A DNA stretch of 20,915 nucleotides from Pelargonium cotyledonis. Taxonomy: Eukaryota; Streptophyta; Magnoliopsida; Geraniales; Geraniaceae. Below the pieces are notes generated by a model, which was not told where the DNA came from, did not search any database, and saw only the letters and a list, made by a program, of their open reading frames with translations. Below, piece by piece: positions 1 to 10,900 of the stretch. The stretch covers positions 1-20,915 of the forward strand of contig JAYMTA010001259.1 in the NCBI GenBank assembly GCA_036897625.1, written 5' to 3'. The translations under genes and the position numbers were made by a program. Every line of letters starts with the position of its first letter. Position 1 is the first letter of the stretch.

Positions 1-11
1 ATTAAGAGATT

Positions 12-55
<44 letters not shown>
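12..55. repeat. Compound (CA)n(TA)n microsatellite
   Basis: About 9-10 CA units (12-30) pass directly into about 12 AT units (31-55). It lies in AT-rich DNA roughly 770 bases upstream of the MIOX start codon and overlaps nothing else. It is probably polymorphic between individuals, as such compound dinucleotide tracts usually are. Confidence 0.95.
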
Positions 56-490
56 GGCTTTGAAAAGACAACTGTCAAAATAAAATTACAAATTTATATA
101 TGCAAAACAATTTTTTTTGGAACACTACATACAAAACAAATTTTAAATTATTTTAGCAATACGTACATAAATACAATTGTTAAAAATAAGACATGTAATG
201 ACTTTTTTGCGGACTGTATACGTATTCTTAAGAGATATGTACCAATAAAATAACAAAATGAATAATAAGGTTATTCATTGTATTACGTCAAATATTCTTC
301 TAAATATTATTTTGAGTCAAAAATCACACGTATGCAAATATTAAATCCCTTCAAAATTGGAAAAAAGTTAAAAGCAAATCAATGGACAAGATAAGCGTGA
401 CTTAGTTCCACGGAAGCAGCAGATCCTACCTCCAACAAAAATACACAAAATAGCAAAACTCCAAATACATGCAAAAGTCCATAATCATCC
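56..490. other. AT-rich upstream intergenic sequence, no gene seen
   Basis: This stretch is AT-rich with short A and T runs. No open reading frame of useful length and no recognisable transposon ends are visible. It is the distal upstream region of MIOX; the neighbouring gene to the left is outside the window. Confidence 0.7.
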
Positions 491-747
491 ATGACTAGAC
501 TCCACGTCACCGGGGCCCACAGTAGGTGCTACGAACCGTCCATACGCTGACATCTGGACCCACGTGGCAGAAAAATATCTCGGCAGAGTTTGTGGCCACC
601 TAAGGAAAAACCTCTCACAGGCTAGTTGCAGGCTCCGCAGAAATATTTCAGCTAAGGACTTGAGTTTTCAGGGAAGGACTCACGCCTCTACCGATTTCCC
701 TGAGAAGGACTCTCCGGCAATTATATAAATACCCTCCAATTTCCACC
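491..747 (+). promoter_or_regulatory. Proximal promoter of the MIOX gene
   Basis: Composition becomes clearly more GC-rich here. A TATA box (TATATAAAT, 723-731) lies about 100 bases before the MIOX ATG, so transcription should start near 750-760 and give a leader of about 70 bases. Upstream are an ACGT element CCACGTCA (502-509), a G-box/ABRE-like CACGTGGC (561-568), and two matches to the TCP consensus GGNCCCAC (513-520 and 556-563), the second overlapping the G-box. The TATA call is fairly safe. The factor-binding sites are consensus matches only. The mix would fit light, ABA or energy-status control together with growth-linked TCP control, but that is inference. Confidence 0.6.
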
Positions 748-843
748 ATGTTTCTCACTCCCAATCGCCTTCTCCTTCACCTTCTGGTTTTCACTCTTGT
801 TTCTTCTCTGCGTGTTTCGATTCACGATGACGATCCTCATTGA
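748..843 (+). promoter_or_regulatory. Possible upstream ORF overlapping the MIOX start
   Basis: An ATG at 748-750 in a good context (CCACCATG) opens a 31-codon frame that ends at a TGA at 841-843, in a different frame from the MIOX ATG at 827 and overlapping it. If it is in the mRNA it would reduce MIOX translation. The TATA box at 723-731 places the expected transcription start at or just after this ATG, so it may lie at the extreme 5' end or outside the transcript. Confidence 0.25.
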
Positions 844-3319
844 GCAGCCTGATCTTGGTGAGTTCTGTTTTTGTGGTTTATTTATTTTTAATTTTGTTTT
901 TCTGGTTGTTTATATGTTTTCTTTTTCTGGGTTTGAACCTCGAAGTGGAGGAGAGGAAGATTCCAATTGATGAGAATGAGCTGGTGTTGGACGGAGGGTT
1001 TGTGGTGCCGGAGACCAACTCGTTTGGACAAACTTTCAGGTCACAATCTGCTTCCTTTCTTTTCTTTTTTACCCAATTATGTTAGTGATGCGAAAACCCA
1101 ACAAGTGGTTACTCGTTGCTTCTCTGTTTCTGGATTGATCTGAAAATTGAGCACCATTTTGTTTTTTGTTATTTTTTTTTTGTTTTATGGGTTTGAGTAT
1201 TGAGTTGTTGAGGATTGATCTGAAATGTGGGTTTTATAAAATAACAAACGAACAGGGACTATGATGCTGAGAGCCAGAGGCAAAAGAGTGTGGAGGAATT
1301 CTACAGAATCAACCACATTAACCAGACTGTTGATTTTGTAAGCATTGGAGAATTGTGTTGTGAATTCATTTCATCTGTTTAGAAATCATTAATGAGTTAT
1401 AAATATTTACAAAATTGATAATTGGGTCTAAATCTAATTGCAATCTTAGGTGAGAAGGATGAGAGAAGAGTATGGACAATTGAACAGGGTGGAGATGAGC
1501 ATTTGGGAGTGCTGTGAGCTCCTCAATGAGTTTGTAGATGAGAGTGACCCTGATTTGGATGAACCCCAGATTGAGCACTTGTTGCAGACTGCTGAGGCAA
1601 TCCGGAAGGATTACCCTGATGAAGACTGGCTTCACTTGACTGGCCTCATTCATGGTAATCAACTTGGTGCTTTAATTTTCAGTTCGCCGGATACTCTTTT
1701 AGCTACTATTCATTGTTAATACTCTTAATGTCTGACCTTGGTGATAGTAGTTTGGTGGGGAGGGATAGTGGGAGAAGGGGAGAGCCTACCCCTATTGTGT
1801 AGCCCGACCTAATCTTGTCAGACTACAAAGAAATTGGGTTATTGTTTATTTACATGTATGTTTGTGTATTCTGATTTTGGGTTTACAATTTGTTAACTTT
1901 GTTGGTTAATGCTTAATGGATTCTAGATCTTGGAAAGGTTCTTCTTCATCCTAGTTTTGGGGCGCTTCCTCAATGGGCTGTTGTGGGCGACACATTCCCT
2001 GTTGGCTGTGCTTTTGACGAATCCATTGTTCATTACAAGGTCAATTTTCTTCTTGTGAAATACACTTTCAATGTTTTTGCCTACTTCTACATTTCTTTTA
2101 AGTAATCATTCCTAAACAAAGAAAATCAATATGTGCATGATGCTTCAGCATTTGAAGGAAAATCCAGACTACGAAAACCCTTCTTACAACACTAAATATG
2201 GAATTTACTCGGAAGGCTGTGGTCTGAACAATGTACTTATGTCATTTGGGCACGATGATTATATGTATTTGGTAATGTTGCCTCACTCTTACCATTTTTT
2301 TGTTTCATATAGATTCTAAATTTCTAAGTAAAATTTTGTAGCTTATCGGGTTCTAATTTTACATAGGTTGCCAAGGATAACAAGACCACTCTTCCTTCCG
2401 CAGGGCTTTTCATTATTAGATACCATTCCTTTTATGGTAACCATAGTCAAGCAAATGAAATCTTTCTGATGCACTGCTTGAAACATAAACTCGTAGAGCT
2501 AAATTATGATATTTATGGACCCAATTTTGTCCCATGCAGCTTTGCATAGGGCAGGAGCATATAAGCACTTGATGAATGAGGAAGACAAGGAGAATTTGAA
2601 GTGGCTTGAAATATTCAAGTAAGAATGCATGCATTCCCATTGTCAAGGACTGAGTTTATTCATTGATGTGATATCCAAAGGGAAATCAAGTTGAACTAAT
2701 AATATATGTGCATTGTTGCAGCAAGTATGACCTATACAGCAAGAGCAAAGTACGAATCGATGTCGAGAAAGTGAAACCATACTATCTCTCTCTTATTGAA
2801 AAGGTAAACAATGTTCATTTACTAACTAGTGTTTGTGTTATGTTGATGGTAATGAGAATAAAGGTACCAAAATCATATTTTAAAAAAAATGTAAATTAGA
2901 AACTAGCTATCTATTGTGCATTCTCATTATAATTCCCTTACGCTAGCTCATTTTCACTTCCACCAAGGAAAGAGGAATGGGACTACCTTTTTCTAAATGG
3001 CTATATGCTTCATTGCCCTATCATATGAAACATGAAACATAGCCAAAATTTGGAAAATGAACACTTCTGCTATGTTTTTGTATCTTGAAAATCCTGATGT
3101 AAAAGAAGGTAAAACTGTTCAGTACGAACTTTTACTCCCCGTTTTAGAAAGCATTATCTTTGTAAGAAACATGTCGTCAATACTCTTTGACAAAACCTTT
3201 TCTAGATCCAAACATGGGTTGTGTTATTTTAGGTACAATATCTCTTTCTACAATCTACACGACCTTATTTGCTCTTGTTTTTGCCTTTTCAGTATTTTCC
3301 AGCGAAGCTGAGATGGTGA
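827..3319 (+). CDS. MIOX: myo-Inositol oxygenase (MIOX), ten coding exons
   Basis: This encodes the cytosolic non-haem di-iron enzyme that oxidises myo-inositol with O2 to D-glucuronate, the entry to the inositol route to UDP-glucuronate and cell-wall sugars. Coding exons: 827-857, 946-1039, 1256-1337, 1450-1654, 1927-2039, 2149-2271, 2367-2436, 2540-2618, 2722-2803 and 3293-3319. All introns are GT-AG and phases agree, giving 301 aa, close to the 311-317 aa of Arabidopsis MIOX1/2. By alignment from memory with mouse MIOX, the six iron ligands are H112, H137-D138 (motif LIHDLGK), H210 (GHDDYMYL), H236 (RYHSFY) and D269 (NKYDLYSK). The protein ends FPAKLRW as plant MIOX proteins do. The ATG at 827 gives MTILIEQ, matching the MTILI start of Arabidopsis MIOX1. 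The N-terminal region before ELVLDGGF is variable in the family and a little short here. Nothing suggests loss of function. Which of the plant MIOX paralogues it matches is not determined. Confidence 0.97.
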
Positions 3320-4063
3320 AAGTGGTAGTGCTGAAGTCTGTAAAGGAACATGGCAAAGCTGAGAATCTGAGATGGAGAGAGTGGGAGCTTGAAGTCTAGA
3401 GAATAACAAGGCCAGAAAGAAAAAACTTATCAAGGCCATATTGATGATGATGAAGTTGATATGCTATATATGGTAGTAGCAATAATTAATATATGTAGTT
3501 CAGTTTTTTCTTGTCTCTTTTAGCTGGAAAGTTCTATTCATGTTACTTTTTTCATTCAATAACAAGAGTTTTTGAGTATTAATTTCATCATATATGATGA
3601 CACATATGTCATGCTAAGCTCCAATTTTATGAAAGTATAATACAAAAAGATATATTATAATTTTATTTTATGTAGCCTAAAATAGATCACCCATGAACAA
3701 ATGCATGACACAAATCAGCGAACTTAGAAAGGCTACTCATCAATACAGGGTATTGAAATAAATAAATAAAACAAGGGTCTATATGTAACCCTTCATATCT
3801 CAGATTTGGTTCTAGAGGAAATTGGAAAATGAATAAAATATTTGGAGTTGATTGAAAAAATAATCCATTGCTAGTCATGTTCTTGGCATGTAAAAAAACT
3901 AGGTTTGTACCAAAAATCATGCCAAAACCATTCCTAATCCTAAAGTCTACCAACACACACTCTTCCACAGTTTAAAGCAAGTTTTTTGTTTGTCACGGTT
4001 GATTCGTTGCCATTATAAATTTGATCAACATCATAACGTGCTTGCAGCTTTTAGCCCAAGAAG
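3320..4063 (+). promoter_or_regulatory. MIOX 3' region and ABCG26-like promoter
   Basis: This 744-base gap between two same-strand genes holds the MIOX 3' UTR and the promoter of the transporter gene. AT-rich sequence with near-AATAAA elements around 3480-3565 (for example AATAAT and AATAAC) could direct MIOX polyadenylation. A TATA-like TATAAAT at 4014-4020 lies about 44 bases before the ATG at 4064, implying a very short leader of roughly 15-25 bases. A reading frame on the minus strand (3687-3968) has no recognisable similarity and is probably chance. Confidence 0.5.
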
Positions 4064-6877
4064 ATGGAGATTGGTAAAGAGGATGAGATTGAGGACACAC
4101 TGTCACCCCCAACAATGGGGTCTATGCAAATTGCAGGTAGCAATGGCTTTGGTCACCAAATAGAGTTCATGTCTCAAGCTTACCTCAGAGACTGCTATTC
4201 AGAGATTGACATAGAAGTTGAGAGCTTGAACATCAGTAAAGACCTACCTATCCCAATCTTTCTCAAGGTAAACATGTTACATCAATATTGTTTATTAGTT
4301 TGCCAAACATTTATGTTTCTTGCAAGGACAATCACATGTACTTTGTGCTTAAATGCAGTTTGAGAATGTTGAGTTTAAGGTGCGAAACAACCTAGCTGCG
4401 TCCAAGAATCCTGTTAAGGCAGTGGTGTCAAAGGTGGCCTCACAGCTGAACTTGGAGCAAGACAACTTCAAGCAGATCTTGAAGGGCATATCAGGAAGCG
4501 TTGGCCCCGGCGAGATCCTTGCTTTGATGGGTCCTTCTGGGAGTGGCAAGACAACCTTGTTGAAGATAATTGGAGGCAGACTTGCTGACAATGTTAGGGG
4601 AGTCATAACTTATAATGACATTTCATATAATCCAGCTCTTAAGAGAAGGTTTAGCTAGTTAGTTTTGCAGGAACCTTAATTAATCTTAGAATCACATAGC
4701 AAACATATATTGAGTTCTCATTTTTGCACCTTGCAGGATTGGATTTGTGACACAAGATGATGTCCTCTTCCCTCAACTCACAGTTGAAGAAACCTTGGTC
4801 TTCTCTGCATTCTTGAGACTTCCAGGCAACATGAGCCGGCAGCAGAAATATGTTCGAGTAGAGACAATTATAAAGGAGTTAGGCCTTGAAAGGTAAAAAT
4901 GTACAAATCTGTAGAAGATTTTTGCTGATACACAAATTTTTTATCATTTCAATGCCTAATGTATTCTTCATTCTTATATATCAAGATGTCGCCACACGAA
5001 AGTAGGAGGAGCTTTTGTCAAAGGAATATCCGGAGGGGAAAGAAAACGGACCAGCATAGGGTATGAGATTCTTGTTGATCCTTCATTGTTGTTGCTTGAT
5101 GAACCAACTTCTGGCCTTGATTCCACATCTGCAAATAAGCTTCTTCAAGTACTTCAAGGGCTCTCTAAGGTACAAGTAAATATGCAAAAGTGCACAACTC
5201 TCTAAGAAGAATATGATCTAAAGATTAATTTGTTGCATGTGTTTATGGTCTACAGGCAGGCAGGACAATAATCACAACAATCCACCAGCCCTCGAGTAGG
5301 ATGTTCCACATGTTCGATAAACTTCTACTGATATCAGAAGGCTACCCTTTGTACCATGGAAAAGCTAGAGAGTGCATGAACTATTTCTCGTCATTGAGGT
5401 TCATTCCTGAAATTGCCATGAATCCTGCAGAGTTCTTGATTGATTTGTCGACCGGACAAGTGACTGATATTAGTGTTCCTGAACACTTGATGGTACCTCA
5501 AGGAGCTCCAGACTATGAAAAGGCTGTAGTCAAAGTAAGCAACTAGTCCAATTCTAGCTACACCTCTTTTTCTCTCAAGTGGTCTCATGAACATGTTTCC
5601 TCCCAATTTAGTATCTGCAACTCAAATACAAGACTCAGCTGGAGCAAAGACATGTGCAAGAGAACTACAGAACAATAAAGGCTCCAGAGCATCTTCAACT
5701 AGCCATCCAAGTAAAGAAAGAGTGGACATTGTCTTGGTGGGAACAGTTCATGATACTGTCAAAGAGAACATTCAAAGAGAGGTGTCAAGATTATTTTGAT
5801 ATTCTAAGACTTGTTCAAGCACTCGGGGTTGCAGTGTTGTTAGGTCTTCTTTGGTGGAAATCCAACACTGAAACAGAAGCTCAACTCAGAGATCAGGTGT
5901 TCCAAATTCTCATTTAACATACAATTAGTACATAAATTCTCTTACTGAGTCTACTCAAAATGAACCATAACTCACTGCAAATTTGTAGGTTGGATTGATA
6001 TTCTATGTCTGCATCTTCTGGACATCTTCCTCAATATTTGGAGCTGTATACGTCTTTCCCTTCGAAAAGATCTATCTGGTGAAAGAAAGGAAAGCAGACA
6101 TGTACAGGCTAAGTGTATACTATATATGCAGCACTCTGTGTGACATGGTTGCACATGTGATCTACCCAACAATTTTCATGTCTATTGTGTACTACATGGC
6201 TGGCTTCAAGAGAACAATCCCCTGCTTTTTCCTAACCTTATTTTCCATACTACTGGTAGCTGTTACAAGCCAAGTAAGTTAATTAAAAAGTTCAAGATCA
6301 TCAACCATGGATTGGACATATAGTTTCTTTGGTAGTGTGAATTAATAAATGGATTTCAATGTGTAACAAATAGGGTGCGGGTGAGATGTTTGGAGCAGCA
6401 GTTTTGAGCATCAAAAGAGCAGGAATGATGGCTTCTTTGGTGCTAATGTTGTTTCTTCTCACAGGAGGCTACTATGTCCAGGTACTGCAATAAATAACAA
6501 TCCATTTTCATATATGTTAGTTCACAAACTTGCATAATGGCGCGCGAAAAATAAGCTTACGAATCCATAAAGATCTCTTAGTGATGAAAATGTATTTGTT
6601 GTTGCAGCACATACCAATATTCATGAGATGGTTGAAGTACTTGTCGTTCATGTATTATGGGTTCAGGCTTCTCCTGAAAGTTCAGTACTCAGGAGATGAG
6701 CTTTATGAGTGTGGGAGCAAACAAGGTTGCAGAAAACTACAGAGCTCGCCTTCTTTCGGGACAGTGAACTTGAATGGTGGACTCCAAGAAGTCTGGATTT
6801 TGTTGGCTATGTCTCTCATTTATCGCATTGGTGCTTACATTTTCCTCAGGAGAAAAATTAACAAATGTCATCTTTGA
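4064..6877 (+). CDS. ABCG26: ABCG half-transporter, ABCG26-like (pollen exine)
   Basis: This is a half-size ABC transporter of the WBC/ABCG type, nucleotide-binding domain first and membrane domain second. Coding exons: 4064-4267, 4359-4648, 4737-4892, 4986-5169, 5256-5534, 5612-5896, 5989-6273, 6374-6481 and 6608-6877, all GT-AG, giving 686 aa. Visible motifs are Walker [10 protein letters not shown] (126-134), Q-loop Q171, signature ISGGERKR (231-238), Walker B LLLLDEP (251-257) and switch H288 in TIHQPSSR. About six membrane segments lie between residues 434 and 680, with GGYYVQ before the last exon. From memory it is nearly collinear with Arabidopsis ABCG26 (about 685 aa), including the QAYLR and PLP/PIPIFLKFE N-terminal segments and the C-terminal CHL. 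ABCG26 sits in the tapetum plasma membrane, probably as a dimer, and exports sporopollenin precursors for exine; loss causes male sterility. That role is transferred by similarity. All motifs are intact. Confidence 0.95.
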
Positions 6878-7481
6878 ATTAATGATCATGATATGATACA
6901 TGTTTGTCACAATTTACAAATCAAGCTTTTTGTCGTTTCAAAGACATGGGTCTCTACAAAACAATTGATTCTTTGTGACTGACTGTTGGTGAAAGAATCT
7001 TTGAAAGGTGACCAAAGTTTACAGCACAACTGACTAATTACTAAAATGCTACCTACCATTTTCAACAGTTATAGAGAGAGAGACGTGCAGAGAAATATAC
7101 ATTACACAATATAGAGAGTTTGGGAAATTGTAATGATTCAATTCAATATCTGTCACTGTAATAAAAAGTTTGGTAGGTGGCACATCTCATTCTCTTGCAT
7201 AATATTTTCCAGTTAGGTGCAATAGCTTTGAATAAATAAAATATAAAAAAAAAACCCACTTCTTAATTTCTCTGATCCAAAATATTACGCAATCAGTCAT
7301 TTCATTTTTTATGAATTTCCCATTTTGGTCTCTTTGTCGTTTCCAATTTGCATAGAGACGCAAGACAAGGAAGATTTCATTTTACAGCTAAGTGTTTGTT
7401 TGGTGTTTTGGGCGTTTCTGGCTCTCCTTGTTGGCGTTGTTGACTACGCCCTTGTTCTTTTCAACTCTCAATATCCATGAG
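6878..7481 (+). other. ABCG26 3' region and AKR upstream region/leader
   Basis: No coding frame is convincing here. The left part is the ABCG26-like 3' UTR. The segment from about 7200 contains an A-run (7239-7256) and then T-rich sequence typical of plant promoters and leaders. The aldo-keto reductase leader probably begins somewhere in 7300-7470 and includes a first, non-coding exon ending at a possible donor, GAG|GTAAAT, at 7481/7482. I found no clear TATA box that fixes the start. Confidence 0.45.
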
Positions 7482-7960
7482 GTAAATAAAAAAGGATCAA
7501 TTTTTGAAGTGGGTTTTGATTGTTTGCTTGTCTGGGTTTTGTGATTTCGTGTTGAAGAGTAGTGGACTTTTCTTGTTGCTTTTGTGTCTGAGTGGTGATT
7601 GCTCAATTTTTGTTGGGAATTGCATTTCTTTTGGGTAAATCTACAAACACTTGTGGGGCAACGCTGTTGCTGCTGCTTCTTCTGCTTCTTCTGCTGGAGC
7701 TGGGAAGGTTTATATTGTCCGTTGTCGTGGTTCTTGATTTATTTCCTGAATTGGGTTTGCTTATTTTTTATATTTAAATACTGGGTATCATCTGGATTTG
7801 CATTTCTCATTGCCATTGTCAAGATTTTCTGATTCACTGCAATTTGCTATAGCTATTTCGTAGTTGGGTTGTTTTGTTAACTTTGACTCCTGCACTTTGG
7901 AGTGATCTTTGGTTGCTGGGATTTCTGGAATCTCTACTTTTTAGCTGTGAGGGAAAATGA
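7477..7960 (+). promoter_or_regulatory. Possible 6-codon uORF ending on the AKR start codon
   Basis: If the intron 7482-7944 is spliced, the ATG at 7477-7479 joins to CTGTGAGGGAAAATGA and reads MSCEGK followed by TGA at 7958-7960. That stop overlaps the main ATG (7957-7959) as ATGA. This is a stop-start arrangement suited to reinitiation. It depends wholly on the inferred splicing and on the transcription start lying upstream. Confidence 0.25.
7482..7944 (+). other. Probable 5'-UTR intron of the AKR gene
   Basis: A good donor (GAG|GTAAAT) at 7482 and an acceptor after a T-rich run (CTACTTTTTAG) ending at 7944 bracket a T-rich, intron-like 463-base segment just before the aldo-keto reductase ATG at 7957. 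It includes a (CTG/CTT)n triplet tract around 7664-7696. Short reading frames in it (for example 7592-7832) are leucine- or cysteine-rich translations of this low-complexity sequence. The intron is inferred from splice signals and composition only. Confidence 0.45.
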
Positions 7961-10900
7961 AAGGGAAGAGTGGGATATCTGGAAATCACTTTACATTGAA
8001 CACAGGAGCCAAAATTCCAGCCATTGGACTCGGGACATGGCAGAGTGATGGAGACCTATGTGCTGAAGCTGTAAAAACGGCCTTGTCGGTTGGTTACCGC
8101 CACATAGATTGTGCTCATCTTTATGGGAATGAGATTGAAGTTGGGGAGGCACTGGCTGATGCTTTCAAAGGTGTATTGAAGAGGGAAGATGTTTTCTTGA
8201 CTTCAAAGCTGTACTGTACTATGAATTCTCTTAACAAGATCGAAAATTATGTTAGAGTTTCTCTTAAGAACCTTGGTGTCTCGTACTTGGATCTCTATTT
8301 GATGCATTGGCCTGAGAGCTCGGCATTTGGTGATGCTACTGATCCTCCTTCAAAGTCCGGAAGTGAATACAGACAGTTTCTTAATCGGCTGAAGAAAGCA
8401 TGGAAAGCAATGGAAGGTCTGGTTGATTTGGGTTTAGTTCGAGCTATTGGAGTAAGCAATTTCAATGTGCAGCAGCTCAAAGAATTGCTTAAATTTGCAA
8501 AAATTGTTCCTGCAGTCAATCAGGTTTGCTCCTGCCGACTAATTACTCCATTCTAATGAAGTTTCAACTGTTTGATTTTCATAGATTTCATTACAAAAGC
8601 TCGCCATAAAAAAATACCAAAGGTTATTAGAAAGAAACAAAATTTTCCTTTGCTCTTGTGTCCATTATGATTATGATTAAAAAGTACAGTCATGTTCCAT
8701 TTCATTTCACCATGTGCATTTTCTTTAGTTCGTAGCTGGTTTGAAGACTTTAATTATAAACATTAAATAGATGAGTTACTTTAATGGCCTTTAAGATTGG
8801 TAAATTACTGTCCGTCCTCATTTGTGGTCTATTCTTATTTTGCCAAGTATTAGTTTGTACTGTACTCTCCCGACCTGTGCAGTTCAAAAGTCGGACTTTG
8901 ATCTGGACTCTGTCGAACATACATTACTATTCTAGTTAGAGATCTCAGTATTTCACTCAAAGTTTAGCTAAGTGTCTATCTTTTGGACCTCTTATCGGCT
9001 ATGGATCTTCAGATGATTGCAGTATTAACTGATAGGATAAACTCAAACATATCATTACTTGCTTGGAAATTTATTTCTATGTATCAACAATATATCTTTC
9101 AACCGGAAAGAGAAACAAAGAATTATTACTTGGGCAAGTGGGACCGCAAACTATCTGTGATGGTAAGCTCATATAACTAATAGTCTATGAGCCAGGGTGA
9201 GCCTATTTCTGGCTCTAATGAAGGCCTACGATTGCTACAGCCAGCAGATTATTATTACCAGCCCCTTGGCCTGTTACCTCTAACGTAGAGGCTTGCTTTA
9301 GCTGATAATTGGGTTTCATTTCTTGCTATATGAAGCAAGACAAGCCAATTTTCTCTTTTAAAGATTTTGAACTTGTATCTTATAGTCCCCCCCTTCCCAA
9401 AATGGGGGACTGTTTGTTCAATTTATTTTTCCCAAATTGAGTGTCCTCTTCTATTATAGTAAGTGGATTATGAATGAATTACCAATAGTATTTTTAAGAG
9501 AAGTTAATGAGAACCACTTGAGTTTGTTTCAACCAAGGCATATGAGGGTACATAAGAGAAAATCAAAGCATTAATATAATAATCATTAATTTTTGGAGTA
9601 CAGTGAAACAAGACACTCATTTTAGTCTATTGAAACAAGTTCACTGTCAGTTTGCATCTTCCACCTTTCCATCTTACAGTATTTCTCTCTACTCAGCTGC
9701 TTTTTGGTTAATCCATATCAGGTAGAACTGCACCCATTTTGGAGGCAGTATGAGCTTGTGAAATTCTGTCAATTAAAAGGCATCCATGTATCTGCTCATA
9801 CACCTCTAGGAGTACCTGCTACCAATCCAGGATCATATGATAGTGGATCAGGTGAAGATGAGCCCGGAACTCCTCGTATTTCGTTTAGGAGGTCAAGGTC
9901 TGTGCATGGGCCTATGCTGAAATTGTCAGTAGTTGCCGAGATAGCCAATAGACTAAAAAAGACGCCTGAGCAGGTATGATACAGTTAACCTTGTTTAGTT
10001 GTTATCACATGTGTCCGTTCTGAATATCTGTCATTTAGATCACATTTAATGCTTTCTGTTTTAGCATTGTATATTGATGTAGATATTGTTCCAGACATCA
10101 GAGATCAGTGTAGTTTGCTAGCATAAGAAGGGCGATAATAAATTTGTTTAAGAAAAAGGTTTGCCATCCTAAAATACCTCTTCAAGCCCAAATAGGTGTA
10201 AGGTCCCAATGCCTTATTATATAGTTGGAGAGAATACAAAGCTTATGCTGCATTCTCTACATATTGGAATATTATGATAAAGACAATTTATGCTGTTTGA
10301 TTACATCATTACAAAGTATACTTCAGAAGCAACAATGCCTTATTATGGTAGTATTATCTACTTTTATGGTTGTCTATGAAGCAAGAGTACTTATATGCGA
10401 CACAATTTGTAACGTGATTTGGACATATGATTCACCATTTTCAAAAACATACAACCATACATTAGGACACGGTACTTTTGTAAATCGAAAATATACTTTA
10501 TATATAACAAATTATGTGTTTGTGAAGTTTTTAATTGTAGTAAAGTAAAATTTAATATCAAGTCAACTCAAAATTAACATCATACGAGTAAACAAGTCCA
10601 CAATACAACTGCTTTTAGGATTTTTTTTTTTTTTTTGTTATTCACAAACAATAAACGGGCACATGATTCCCATGTCCTCAGCGTGTCCTAATTAGTATTA
10701 TTTTTTAATGTGATATCATCAGATTTGCATGTCACACACGAGTCGAGAGCATGTCATGTTGGACACCAATTGCGCTCTGATTAGAGTGTGGATGTCACAT
10801 AGGTGGTTGTAATTTGTAATACTATGACTTCAATTTTGCTGACATTTATGCTATCTGTACTGGATCCATATTGATATTTCTTGGATGAGATGATTGTTTA

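Noticed and set aside
1366-1662. 98-codon open frame on the minus strand across MIOX exon 4
   Set aside because: It is the reverse of a strongly conserved MIOX exon on the plus strand, and its translation has no recognisable features.
3057-3399. Two plus-strand frames across the last MIOX intron and exon
   Set aside because: They read through intron sequence or use the wrong frame of the last exon. The correct last exon is short (3293-3319) and gives the conserved FPAKLRW end.
3687-3968. 93-codon minus-strand frame between MIOX and ABCG26
   Set aside because: No similarity, signal or codon pattern supports it, and it lies in AT-rich promoter sequence.
7592-7832. Leucine- and cysteine-rich frames upstream of the AKR start
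   Set aside because: They translate a CTG/CTT triplet tract in the probable 5'-UTR intron in two frames, so their composition comes from the repeat.
9189-9215. GAGCCAG/CTGGCTC hairpin in AKR intron 1
   Set aside because: A 7-base stem with a 13-base loop is expected by chance in sequence of this length, and no flanking duplication suggests a transposon.
10225-10548. 107-codon frame in AKR intron 2
   Set aside because: Its translation is rich in Tyr, Ile, Cys and Leu as expected from AT-rich DNA, and no domain is recognisable.
10640-10810. Possible transposon end, from CGTGTCC and TTGGACACC-like motifs in AKR intron 2
   Set aside because: The motifs recall repeats seen in other plant genomes, but no matching terminal repeats or target-site duplication could be found by eye.
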